Below are positions 46,227 through 54,097 of a stretch of 64,000 nucleotides of DNA, piece by piece. A program made the position numbers and the translations under genes. The notes under the pieces are model-generated. The model was not told the origin of the DNA. It searched no databases and was given only the letters and a program-made list of their open reading frames with translations. The DNA comes from Flavobacterium sp. Its GTDB lineage: Bacteria; Bacteroidota; Bacteroidia; Flavobacteriales; Flavobacteriaceae. Within the stretch, counting starts at the first letter, position 1; each line of letters opens with the position of its first letter. The stretch covers positions 1 through 64,000 of the forward strand of contig NZ_JANJUQ010000007.1 of NCBI RefSeq assembly GCF_024710485.1, in the 5' to 3' direction.

Positions 46227-46835
46227 TTATTTTTCCGTAGCGTACAAACGGGCTACCTCTGTCCAATTGATAACATTAAAAAAAGCTTCAATATAATCCG
46301 GACGACGGTTTTGATAATGCAAATAATAAGCATGTTCCCAAACATCCATTCCTAAAATCGGGAAACCGCCACAAGCTGTATCCGGCATTAGCGGATTGTC
46401 TTGGTTTGGCGTAGAACACACTTCCAACTTTCCGCCTTTGTGTACACACAACCAAGCCCAGCCGGAACCAAATCGAGTTGCCCCAGCTTTGGCAAACTGC
46501 GCTTTAAATTCTTCAAAAGAACCAAAAGCAGCATCAATAGCTTCAGCCAACTCACCGGTTGGTTTTCCGCCACCGTTTGGCGACATGATTCTCCAAAACA
46601 AATTGTGATTATAGTGACCGCCTCCATTATTGCGAACCGCCATATTGGTCATGTCTAAATTGATCAATATGTTTTCAATGGTTTTTCCTTCCATATCGGT
46701 TCCGGCAATCGCCGCATTCAAGTTGGTCACATACGCATTGTGGTGTTTGGAATGATGGATTTCCATCGTTCTGGCATCAATATGTGGTTCTAATGCATCG
46801 TATGCATAGGGTAATTTCGGTAATTCAAAAGCCAT
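46227..46835 (-). CDS. sodA: Superoxide dismutase (Fe/Mn type)
   Basis: A 202-residue metalloenzyme that dismutes superoxide. Metal ligands are in [10 protein letters not shown]-type N-terminal helix ([12 protein letters not shown], His about 27), [11 protein letters not shown] (His about 75-77) and [19 protein letters not shown] (Asp and His about 163-167). Fe versus Mn preference cannot be decided by eye, so the symbol sodA is by convention. Single gene with a palindrome over its promoter (46883) and its own terminator. Confidence 0.93.
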   Translation of the reverse strand: MAFELPKLPYAYDALEPHIDARTMEIHHSKHHNAYVTNLNAAIAGTDMEGKTIENILINLDMTNMAVRNNGGGHYNHNLFWRIMSPNGGGKPTGELAEAIDAAFGSFEEFKAQFAKAGATRFGSGWAWLCVHKGGKLEVCSTPNQDNPLMPDTACGGFPILGMDVWEHAYYLHYQNRRPDYIEAFFNVINWTEVARLYATEK

Positions 46836-46870
46836 GATATTTTTAATTTAAGTTAGTACTAAAATGAATT

Positions 46871-46878
46871 CAAATTTA
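46871..46878 (-). promoter_or_regulatory. -7 element for sodA
   Basis: On the minus strand TAAATTTG, 35 bp before the sodA ATG. Confidence 0.45.
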
Positions 46879-46882
46879 TACA

Positions 46883-46901
46883 TTTATCTTCGGAAGATAA
46901 A
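46883..46901. promoter_or_regulatory. Palindrome at the sodA promoter (candidate operator)
   Basis: TTTATCTTC-G-GAAGATAAA: perfect 9-bp arms around a single base. It lies immediately upstream of the sodA -7 element, where the -33 contact would be, so a bound dimeric regulator would block transcription. The regulator is unknown. Confidence 0.5.
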
Positions 46902-46945
46902 ATACTATTTACCAATTAACAAATAATTAAAATCGATATTTTATC

Positions 46946-47040
46946 AGGAGCTGTTTCCCGCTTTCCATTACAATCTTTTTAACTTCCCAAGGGCCAAAAC
47001 CCTCGGCAAGTCAAAAAGGATTTCCATTGCAATCGGGGCT
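46946..47040. repeat. Dispersed two-armed intergenic repeat, copy C
   Basis: Left arm GGAGCTGTTTCCCGCTTTCC then ATTACAATC; right arm AGGATTTCCATTGCAATCGG plus GGCT. Between them the stem CTTTTTAACTTCCCAAGGG pairs with CCCTCGGCAAGTCAAAAAG at 16 of 19 positions around a CCAAAA-type loop. Best hairpin of the three copies. Confidence 0.68.
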
Positions 47041-47059
47041 ATAAAACCAACTACTAACC

Positions 47060-47584
47060 ATGACATTAAACTGGCAACCACAACATCTGCAAAACGAACT
47101 TATCGCACTTTTCCTGCTAAAAAAAGACGATTTCGAAGATTTGTACGCCGTGGCATCCGATCCGTTGGTTTGGGAACAACATCCTAATAAATTGCGTTAC
47201 CAACGCGAAGTATTTCAAAACTTTTTTGAAGGCGCATTGTTATCGCGAGGCGCATTTTTAATTCGGGATACAGCCACCGGAGAAATCGTGGGCAGCAGCC
47301 GGTTTTACGATTATAACGAAAGTGAAAAATCGGTTTTAATAGGCTATACTTTTATCGGACGGAAATTTTGGGGCAAAGGATACAACAAAGCGCTTAAAAA
47401 AATAATGCTCGATTATGCTTTTCAGTTTGTCGACAAAGTGTATTTTCACATTGGCGCTTGCAACATTCGTTCCCAAAAAGCCATAGCTAAAATCGGCGCG
47501 GTAAAAGTCGATGAATTTGAGGTGGAATATTACGGTGAAGAGCCGAAGCTGAACTTTGTCTATTTAATCGAAAAAGGCCAATGA
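47060..47584 (+). CDS. GNAT-family N-acetyltransferase (RimJ/RimL-like)
   Basis: A 174-residue acetyl-CoA-dependent transferase. The acetyl-CoA-binding motif A is IGYTFIGRKFWGKGYNKAL (R/Q-x-x-G-x-G/A form: about 92-110), and the RimJ/RimL-type ending GACNIRSQKAIAKIGAVKV follows. The acceptor (protein N-terminus or small molecule) is unknown. Its stop overlaps the start of the next gene (ATGA), so the two are coupled. Confidence 0.85.
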   Translation: MTLNWQPQHLQNELIALFLLKKDDFEDLYAVASDPLVWEQHPNKLRYQREVFQNFFEGALLSRGAFLIRDTATGEIVGSSRFYDYNESEKSVLIGYTFIGRKFWGKGYNKALKKIMLDYAFQFVDKVYFHIGACNIRSQKAIAKIGAVKVDEFEVEYYGEEPKLNFVYLIEKGQ

Positions 47585-48171
47585 TAGATTTTGATTTCAT
47601 CTTAAATTTTATCCGGATCGATTTAATTTTAGGCTTCGGTTGGTATTCTGTTTTATTCTTTACTCTAAAATTATTCAAGTACAAAAAAGACTTGCTCACA
47701 GAATTTGACAAAGACGCCTGCAAAACCTTTGTATTCTTGGGGATTTTGTTTGCGGTTATTTGGTTTTTAGCCGTAACGCTTGATTATGCTATGATAATGA
47801 CTGAAGATGAAAAAACGCAATTCCTTGGGCGGTTAACCGGAGAATATTCTTTTGGAATTTGGTTTCAACCCTTGTTTTGGCTGATTATAACCCAACTGAT
47901 TAGATTCAATATTATAAAGAAGTTTTTGTTTTTCAGGATACTGATAGTTATCCCTTTTATCTTAACTTTTGAGCGATTTGTCATTATAGTGACTTCTCTT
48001 CACAGAGACTATCTCCCAAGTTCTTGGACTATATACAACAACATCGGATTTACTTGGTGGGAATTTTTACTCTCTATTCCGGTTAAAGCGATTGAATTTA
48101 GCCTCATAGTATTCGTTTACAAATATGTCAAACAATCCATTTTAAAGTTTAAAACCGTAAACCATAATTAA
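47581..48171 (+). CDS. Unrecognised four- to five-span membrane protein
   Basis: A 196-residue hydrophobic protein; membrane segments lie at about 13-30, 50-68, 95-112, 118-140 and 160-180. Charged linkers include KLFKYKKDLLTEFDKDA and MTEDEKTQ. No motif was recognised. Start codons overlap on both sides: ATGA with the GNAT gene and TAATG with the AddA-like gene, so it is embedded in one translationally coupled transcript. That invites, but does not prove, a link to either neighbour. Confidence 0.7.
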   Translation: MIDFDFILNFIRIDLILGFGWYSVLFFTLKLFKYKKDLLTEFDKDACKTFVFLGILFAVIWFLAVTLDYAMIMTEDEKTQFLGRLTGEYSFGIWFQPLFWLIITQLIRFNIIKKFLFFRILIVIPFILTFERFVIIVTSLHRDYLPSSWTIYNNIGFTWWEFLLSIPVKAIEFSLIVFVYKYVKQSILKFKTVNHN

Positions 48172-51100
48172 TGCAAAAACCAGCTTTCTCCATATACGAC
48201 GCTTCTGCCGGATCGGGCAAAACCTATACTTTGGTGAAAGAGTATTTAAAAATTATTCTCTTGTCCCAAAAACCCGATGCCTACCGCAACATACTCGCCA
48301 TTACGTTTACCAACAAAGCGGTACACGAAATGAAAAGCCGTGTGGTGGAAAGTCTTTCTGAATTTGCCAAAGAAAACCCTTCCAACAAAGCGTTGCTATT
48401 GATGCAAGATATTCACAAGGAAACCGGTTTGTCGTTGGCCACGATTACTGAGAAGGCCAAAAGCATCATCAAAAACCTCATCCACAATTATGCGGCTTTT
48501 GACATTTCGACCATAGACAAATTCACCCACAAAGTGATTCGTGCTTTTGCCCACGATTTGAATCTGCCCATTACCTTCGAAGTATCGTTAGACACCGAAA
48601 ATTTGCTGACCGAAGCCGTTGACGCCATCATAGCTGAAGCCGGAAATGACGAAACACTCACCAATTTGTTGGTCGATTTTACGATGGAAAAAACCGACGA
48701 CGACAAATCGTGGGACATTTCAAGGGAAATTATGGAAACCGGAAAATTAATTCTGAACGAAAACAACCGTCAGGAGATTACCCATTTTCAGAATAAAACC
48801 ATAGCAGAATTCGTAGCTATCAAAAACAAACTGACGGAACTTTGCGCTGCCATGGAAGCCAAAACCGTCGAATTGGCTACAGAAGCTTTGCTGCTGATTG
48901 ACAATAAAGGAATTGACCTCAAATCATTTTCCAGGGAATCTTTTCCGAATCATTTAAAAAGTATTGCAGAAAAAAATTTCAATCCTAAAAACAAAACATT
49001 CCATCAATTTGAGGATATTGCCATCAACAAAACAGCTGCTGACAGAGCTGTCATCGAAAGCATCATACCCGATTTGCTCGAGATGCTATCGTCGATTTAT
49101 GCCACATTCGAAAAGAAAAATTTCTACGAAGCCTTTCTGAAAAACATTACGCCGCTTTCGTTGCTAAATACGGTGAGTAATGAATTGGACAAAATCCAGA
49201 AAGAACAAAATATCCTTTCGATAGCCGAGTTCAACAAACTCATTTACGAACAAATTCAGAACCAACCCGCGCCTTTTATTTACGAGCGTTTGGGCGAAAA
49301 ATACCGCCATTTCTTTATCGATGAATTCCAGGACACTTCCGAAATGCAATGGCACAATTTAATTCCGCTGATAGACAATGCCTTGTCGAGCGAAGATTTA
49401 AACGGTGAACGCGGTTCGTTAATGATCGTTGGCGATCCGAAGCAATCCATTTACCGTTGGCGCGGCGGAAAAGCGGAACAATTTATCGAACTCAGCAAAA
49501 ACAACAATCCGTTTGTCAATCCGGATAAAGCGCTGTTTTCTTTGGGCACGAATTACCGTAGTTATTCACAAATCATCGATTTTAACAACCGTTTTTTTCG
49601 CTTTTTGGCGGGCGAGTTTACCCACGAAGATTACAAAAACTTATACCTCAACCACAGCCATCAGGAATTCAATGCCAAAACCGGCGGTTATGTAAATATT
49701 TCCTTTGTTCCGAAAGTGGACAAAGAAAATTGGGATGACGACGAGAGTTTGGAAAAAAACGAATTGTACTTGACTGCTACATTGGACACCATTGAAAAAG
49801 TCACCCAAAAGGGGTTTCGCTACAAAGACATTGCCATCTTAACCCGAAAAAAAGCCCACGGGACCGAAATTGCCAATTACCTGACCGAAAATGGGATACC
49901 GATTTTGTCTTCGGAAAGTTTGTTGTTAGGCGCTTCATCCGAAGTACAAGGCGTGATTCACATTTTGCGCTACTTGAAAAACAACAGCGATCTGATGGCC
50001 AAAGCCAACTTTTTGTACTATTTGGCTTCGCTACAAGAGCAATTGCCAATTCACGATTTCATTGCGCAAGGTATGGAACAAAAAAGCGAATCGGCTTTCC
50101 AACAATGGTTGCACCGTTTTCATCTCGATTTTTCATTTGAAAACATCCGCAAAAAATCGCTTTATGAAGCCACGGAAATCATTATTGCTAAAGTCATTCC
50201 AACCCACAAACGCAATGCTTACATACAGTTTTTCCTCGATTTGATATTGGAACACGACTTGAAAAAGCAAGCCGGTATTTCGGATTTTCTCACTTATTGG
50301 GATACGAATTCGGAGAAACTCAGCATTCCGTCGCCTGAAGGCAATGATGCGGTTCGGATTATGACCATTCACAAATCGAAAGGACTCGAATTTCCGGTGG
50401 TGATTTTTCCGTTTGCCGAAGAAGATTACAGCAAAGGGCCGAGGGAAAAGATGTGGTTGAATGCCGATGCCGAAACCATTGGTTTGCCGAAAGTTTTGGT
50501 AGACAAAAGCAGTAAAGTAAGCAGTTACGGCGAAGAAGCAAATACTCTTTACCAACAAAAAAAACAAGAAGAGTTGTTGGACAACATCAATGTATTGTAT
50601 GTGGCCTTAACACGTGCCGAAGAACAGTTGTACATTATTTCGGGCATGCAAACGCGAAGCAAAACTTCGGGAGAATATCCGAACAACATGGCGACATTCT
50701 TCATCAAATTCATAGGGGAATCATTCGATGAAAACCAACTCGACTACGCTTTTGGTCAAGCCGACAAACTGTCTGAAACCGAAACATCGACCTCAGATAC
50801 AGAAGTGATTCCGCAATTATCGGCTACCTTGAATCCGAAAAATATCAAAATTGCCCAAAAAGAAAGTTTGATGTGGAATACCCAACAACAAAAAGCCATT
50901 GAATTCGGGAACATTTTACACGAAATCTTGTCTTTTGTCAACACTTCGGACGACATCGACCTGGCGCTCACCAAAGCCATTGAAAACGGATTAATCATCA
51001 CTTCGCAAAAGGAAACCATCGCACAAACTTTGGAGCAAGTAGTCACACATCAAGACTTGTTGCCTTATTTTGCGTCCGGCAATACAATTTTGAACGAACA

Positions 51101-51320
51101 AACTATCATTCAAAAAGAAGGCCATTTGGTTAAACCTGATCGAATGGTTATCAATCCCAACAAAGAAATTTACTTATTAGATTACAAAACCGGTGCGCAC
51201 CAAACCAAATACACCACACAATTAGAAAATTACCAAAATGCTATAGAAAAAATGGGCTTTAAAGTGACTAAAAAAGCTTTGGTTTACATTGGAGAACGCT
51301 TAGAAGTAGTAAATTTGTAA
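48171..51320 (+). CDS. AddA/RecB-like helicase-nuclease
   Basis: A 1049-residue UvrD/Rep superfamily 1A helicase with a C-terminal PD-(D/E)XK nuclease domain. Walker A is in DASAGSGKTYTLVKEY (about 9-24), Walker B in DEFQDTSEMQW (384-394), and motif V/VI in MTIHKSKGLEFPVV and LYVALTRAEEQLY. The nuclease motif is in LLDYKTGAHQ (about 1003). This is the architecture of AddA, which with AddB resects double-strand breaks for RecA. The matching AddB-like gene is at 54098, separated by kbl and an OmpA-family gene. It starts in the stop of the preceding membrane-protein gene (TAATG). Confidence 0.88.
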   Translation: MQKPAFSIYDASAGSGKTYTLVKEYLKIILLSQKPDAYRNILAITFTNKAVHEMKSRVVESLSEFAKENPSNKALLLMQDIHKETGLSLATITEKAKSIIKNLIHNYAAFDISTIDKFTHKVIRAFAHDLNLPITFEVSLDTENLLTEAVDAIIAEAGNDETLTNLLVDFTMEKTDDDKSWDISREIMETGKLILNENNRQEITHFQNKTIAEFVAIKNKLTELCAAMEAKTVELATEALLLIDNKGIDLKSFSRESFPNHLKSIAEKNFNPKNKTFHQFEDIAINKTAADRAVIESIIPDLLEMLSSIYATFEKKNFYEAFLKNITPLSLLNTVSNELDKIQKEQNILSIAEFNKLIYEQIQNQPAPFIYERLGEKYRHFFIDEFQDTSEMQWHNLIPLIDNALSSEDLNGERGSLMIVGDPKQSIYRWRGGKAEQFIELSKNNNPFVNPDKALFSLGTNYRSYSQIIDFNNRFFRFLAGEFTHEDYKNLYLNHSHQEFNAKTGGYVNISFVPKVDKENWDDDESLEKNELYLTATLDTIEKVTQKGFRYKDIAILTRKKAHGTEIANYLTENGIPILSSESLLLGASSEVQGVIHILRYLKNNSDLMAKANFLYYLASLQEQLPIHDFIAQGMEQKSESAFQQWLHRFHLDFSFENIRKKSLYEATEIIIAKVIPTHKRNAYIQFFLDLILEHDLKKQAGISDFLTYWDTNSEKLSIPSPEGNDAVRIMTIHKSKGLEFPVVIFPFAEEDYSKGPREKMWLNADAETIGLPKVLVDKSSKVSSYGEEANTLYQQKKQEELLDNINVLYVALTRAEEQLYIISGMQTRSKTSGEYPNNMATFFIKFIGESFDENQLDYAFGQADKLSETETSTSDTEVIPQLSATLNPKNIKIAQKESLMWNTQQQKAIEFGNILHEILSFVNTSDDIDLALTKAIENGLIITSQKETIAQTLEQVVTHQDLLPYFASGNTILNEQTIIQKEGHLVKPDRMVINPNKEIYLLDYKTGAHQTKYTTQLENYQNAIEKMGFKVTKKALVYIGERLEVVNL
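51289..51317 (+). promoter_or_regulatory. Promoter of kbl inside the 3' end of the addA-like gene
   Basis: TTG (51289-51291), 18 bp, TAAATTTG (51310-51317). The -7 element ends at the stop codon of the preceding gene; predicted leader about 36 nt. Confidence 0.5.
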
Positions 51321-51357
51321 CATCAACATCAAACAATATTAAATTTAAATTCCAATC

Positions 51358-52548
51358 ATGTACGGAAAAATTCAACAATACCTACAAAACGAATTAAATA
51401 CCATAGAACAAAACGGTATTTTTAAAAGAGAAAGAATCATCACTTCACCACAAGGAGCCGAAATTACGGTTAATGGAGAAACGGTCTTGAATTTTTGTGC
51501 TAACAATTATTTAGGATTATCATCCCATCCGGAAGTAATACAAGCAGCCAAAGACGCTTTGGATTCCCATGGTTTCGGAATGTCATCGGTTCGTTTCATT
51601 TGCGGTACGCAAGACATTCACAAAACTTTAGAGAAAAAGATAGCCGAGTTTTACGGTACCGAAGACACCATTTTATACGCCGCGGCTTTTGATGCCAACG
51701 GTGGTGTTTTCGAACCTCTACTAGGCGAAGAAGATTGTATCATCTCCGACAGTTTGAACCACGCTTCCATTATTGACGGTGTGCGTTTGTGTAAAGCGGC
51801 TCGTTACCGCTACGAAAATTCCAACATGGAAGATTTGGAAAACCAATTGAAAAAAGCCGCTGAAGCCGGACATCGTTTCAAACTCATTGTTACCGATGGT
51901 GTGTTCTCTATGGATGGATTGGTTGCTCCGCTAGACAAAATCTGTGACTTGGCAGACAAATACGATGCTTTGGTAATGGTTGACGAATGTCATGCCGCCG
52001 GTTTCATCGGTGCCACCGGTAAAGGAACTATGGAAGCCAAAGGTGTTATGGGCAGAGTAGACATCATTACCGGAACGCTCGGAAAAGCGTTGGGCGGCGC
52101 AATGGGCGGCTATACTACAGCCAAGAAAGAAATCATCGAAATTTTACGCCAGCGTTCAAGACCATACCTATTCTCAAATTCATTGGCACCGGCCATTGTT
52201 GGTGCTTCAATCAAAGTTTTCGAATTGTTAGAAAAAGACACCACGCTGAGAGATAAATTGGAGTGGAATACAAATTACTTTAAAGAAGGGATGAAAAAAG
52301 CCGGCTTTGATATCATCGACGGAGATTCTGCTATAGTTCCCGTAATGCTTTACGATGCCAAATTATCACAGGTAATGGCCGATGAATTGCTCAAAAAAGG
52401 CATTTATGTGATTGGCTTCTTTTATCCTGTTGTTCCCAAAGACAAAGCGAGAATCCGAGTACAACTATCAGCAGCACATACCCAAGAACATCTTGATAAG
52501 GCAATTGCTGCATTTACTGAGGTTGGTAAATCACTCAATATTATTTAA
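51358..52548 (+). CDS. kbl: Glycine C-acetyltransferase (2-amino-3-ketobutyrate CoA ligase)
   Basis: A 396-residue alpha-oxoamine-synthase-type PLP enzyme acting with threonine dehydrogenase in threonine breakdown to glycine and acetyl-CoA. The cofactor lysine lies in [16 protein letters not shown] (about 244), preceded by [13 protein letters not shown] with the Asp that contacts the pyridine ring. The length equals E. coli Kbl. A serine palmitoyltransferase-like activity cannot be fully excluded, but overall sequence ([17 protein letters not shown]) is the Kbl type. No tdh gene is in this window. Confidence 0.9.
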   Translation: MYGKIQQYLQNELNTIEQNGIFKRERIITSPQGAEITVNGETVLNFCANNYLGLSSHPEVIQAAKDALDSHGFGMSSVRFICGTQDIHKTLEKKIAEFYGTEDTILYAAAFDANGGVFEPLLGEEDCIISDSLNHASIIDGVRLCKAARYRYENSNMEDLENQLKKAAEAGHRFKLIVTDGVFSMDGLVAPLDKICDLADKYDALVMVDECHAAGFIGATGKGTMEAKGVMGRVDIITGTLGKALGGAMGGYTTAKKEIIEILRQRSRPYLFSNSLAPAIVGASIKVFELLEKDTTLRDKLEWNTNYFKEGMKKAGFDIIDGDSAIVPVMLYDAKLSQVMADELLKKGIYVIGFFYPVVPKDKARIRVQLSAAHTQEHLDKAIAAFTEVGKSLNII

Positions 52549-52572
52549 ATGGTCATATTTTAACCATAAGAT

Positions 52573-52603
52573 TTTGATATTAGGGTAATAGGTATTACTT
52601 TTG
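52573..52603 (+). promoter_or_regulatory. Promoter of the OmpA-family gene
   Basis: TTTG (52573-52576), 19 bp, TACTTTTG (52596-52603): full match. It lies within the upstream extension of the open frame and so places the start at 52640. TAGGG/CCCTA inverted words overlap it. Confidence 0.65.
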
Positions 52604-52639
52604 CCCTATTATAATTTTTATAATTTAATCAAATTAAGT

Positions 52640-54034
52640 ATGAAACATCTTAACAAATTATTCGTTGCTATGCTATTGTTAGCTGGTTTTAGCTCACAAG
52701 CTCAAGACAGCAACAACCCATGGGCAATTTCCTTTGGTGTTAACGCTGTAGACACTAGAGTAAGTGCTGCATCTAAATTGGAAGATCAATTCTCACAGTT
52801 TTTCAATGCTCGTGACAATTGGAATATCTTACCATCTGTATCTTTCGTGAACGTGTCTAAACACGTAGGCGGTAACTTCTCTTTCGGTATTACTGGATCT
52901 CTTAACAGAATTTCAAAATTTGTTAATCCAAGAGTTAATAACGGACCATACACGGTAACTAATCCGGGGGATATCAACTACTATGCAGTTGATGGGGTAA
53001 TTAATTATAGCTTAATGAGCTTACTTAAATCAAAAACTATCGATCCGTCATTACACGTTGGTGGAGGTTATACTTGGTTAGGCGATGAAAGCAGTGCTGG
53101 TACTGTTAACGCTGGTTTAGGATTAACTTATTGGTTTACAGAAACTGTAGGTTTATCTTACCGTGCTACTTACAAACACTCTTTTGAAGATTTACGTACT
53201 GATATGCCATCTCACATGCAACACTTTGCAGGTCTTACTTTCAAATTTGGTGGATCTGACAAAGATGGTGACGGAATTTATGATAAAGATGACGCTTGTC
53301 CTGAAGAGGCTGGTTTACCTCAATTCAAAGGTTGTCCTGATACTGACGGCGACGGAATTGAAAACAGCAAAGACTCTTGTCCTGATATAGCTGGTCCTGC
53401 AGAATTTAACGGTTGTCCTGATACAGACGGTGACGGTGTTGCTGACAATGTTGACGCTTGTCCGGAAGTTGCTGGTTTAAAAGCTTTCGGCGGATGTCCT
53501 GATACTGACGGTGATGGTGTTCAAGACAAAGAAGATAAATGTAAAGACGTTAAAGGTCCTAAAGAAAACGGTGGATGTCCATGGCCGGATAGAGATGGTG
53601 ACAAAGTATTAGACAAAGACGACAGATGTCCGGATGTAGCTGGTACTGTAGCCAACAACGGTTGTCCTGAAGTAACCGAGGAAGCTATTAAAAGATTGAA
53701 TGATTACGCTAAAACTATCTTATTCGATAGCGGTAAAGCTTCATTCCAACAACAAACTTACCCGGTATTACAAGCAATCACTGCAATCTTAAAAGAATAC
53801 CCAACAGCTAACTTCTCAATCGAAGGACACACTGACAGTGATGGTAAAGATGCTGCTAACCAAACTTTATCTGAAAACAGAGCTGCTGCAGTGAAAAATT
53901 ATCTAATTGAAAATGGTATCGCTGCTTCTAGATTGACTTCAGCTGGTTTCGGTGAGTCAAAACCAATCGATACTAACAAAACTAAAGCTGGTAAAGCTAA
54001 CAACAGAAGAGTTGAAGTGAAATTAGTAAAATAA
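52640..54034 (+). CDS. OmpA-family outer-membrane protein with TSP3 calcium repeats
   Basis: A 464-residue abundant-type outer-membrane protein. Signal peptide to about residue 21 (AGFSSQAQ), then an N-terminal eight-strand barrel (about 22-205). Five thrombospondin-type-3 repeats follow, with DxDGDG calcium loops (for example [30 protein letters not shown]; about 212-345). A C-terminal OmpA peptidoglycan-binding domain ends it ([47 protein letters not shown]). Codon usage looks more biased (GGT, GCT, GAC) than neighbours, which fits high expression. It stands between the two halves of an AddAB-like pair. Confidence 0.93.
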   Translation: MKHLNKLFVAMLLLAGFSSQAQDSNNPWAISFGVNAVDTRVSAASKLEDQFSQFFNARDNWNILPSVSFVNVSKHVGGNFSFGITGSLNRISKFVNPRVNNGPYTVTNPGDINYYAVDGVINYSLMSLLKSKTIDPSLHVGGGYTWLGDESSAGTVNAGLGLTYWFTETVGLSYRATYKHSFEDLRTDMPSHMQHFAGLTFKFGGSDKDGDGIYDKDDACPEEAGLPQFKGCPDTDGDGIENSKDSCPDIAGPAEFNGCPDTDGDGVADNVDACPEVAGLKAFGGCPDTDGDGVQDKEDKCKDVKGPKENGGCPWPDRDGDKVLDKDDRCPDVAGTVANNGCPEVTEEAIKRLNDYAKTILFDSGKASFQQQTYPVLQAITAILKEYPTANFSIEGHTDSDGKDAANQTLSENRAAAVKNYLIENGIAASRLTSAGFGESKPIDTNKTKAGKANNRRVEVKLVK

Positions 54035-54055
54035 TTTCCTCCTAAAATATCTCAG

Positions 54056-54087
54056 AAAAACGCTCCGAAATTCGGGGCGTTTTTTTA
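54056..54087 (+). terminator. Terminator of the OmpA-family gene
   Basis: AAAAACGCTCCGAA/TTCGGGGCGTTTTT stem with one T-G pair, then further T. Confidence 0.9.
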
Positions 54088-54097
54088 TTTTTATACT

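Noticed and set aside
50133-50567. 144-codon minus-strand frame inside the addA-like gene
   Set aside because: It is the mirror of a well-supported helicase coding region, without domain, promoter or codon-usage support.
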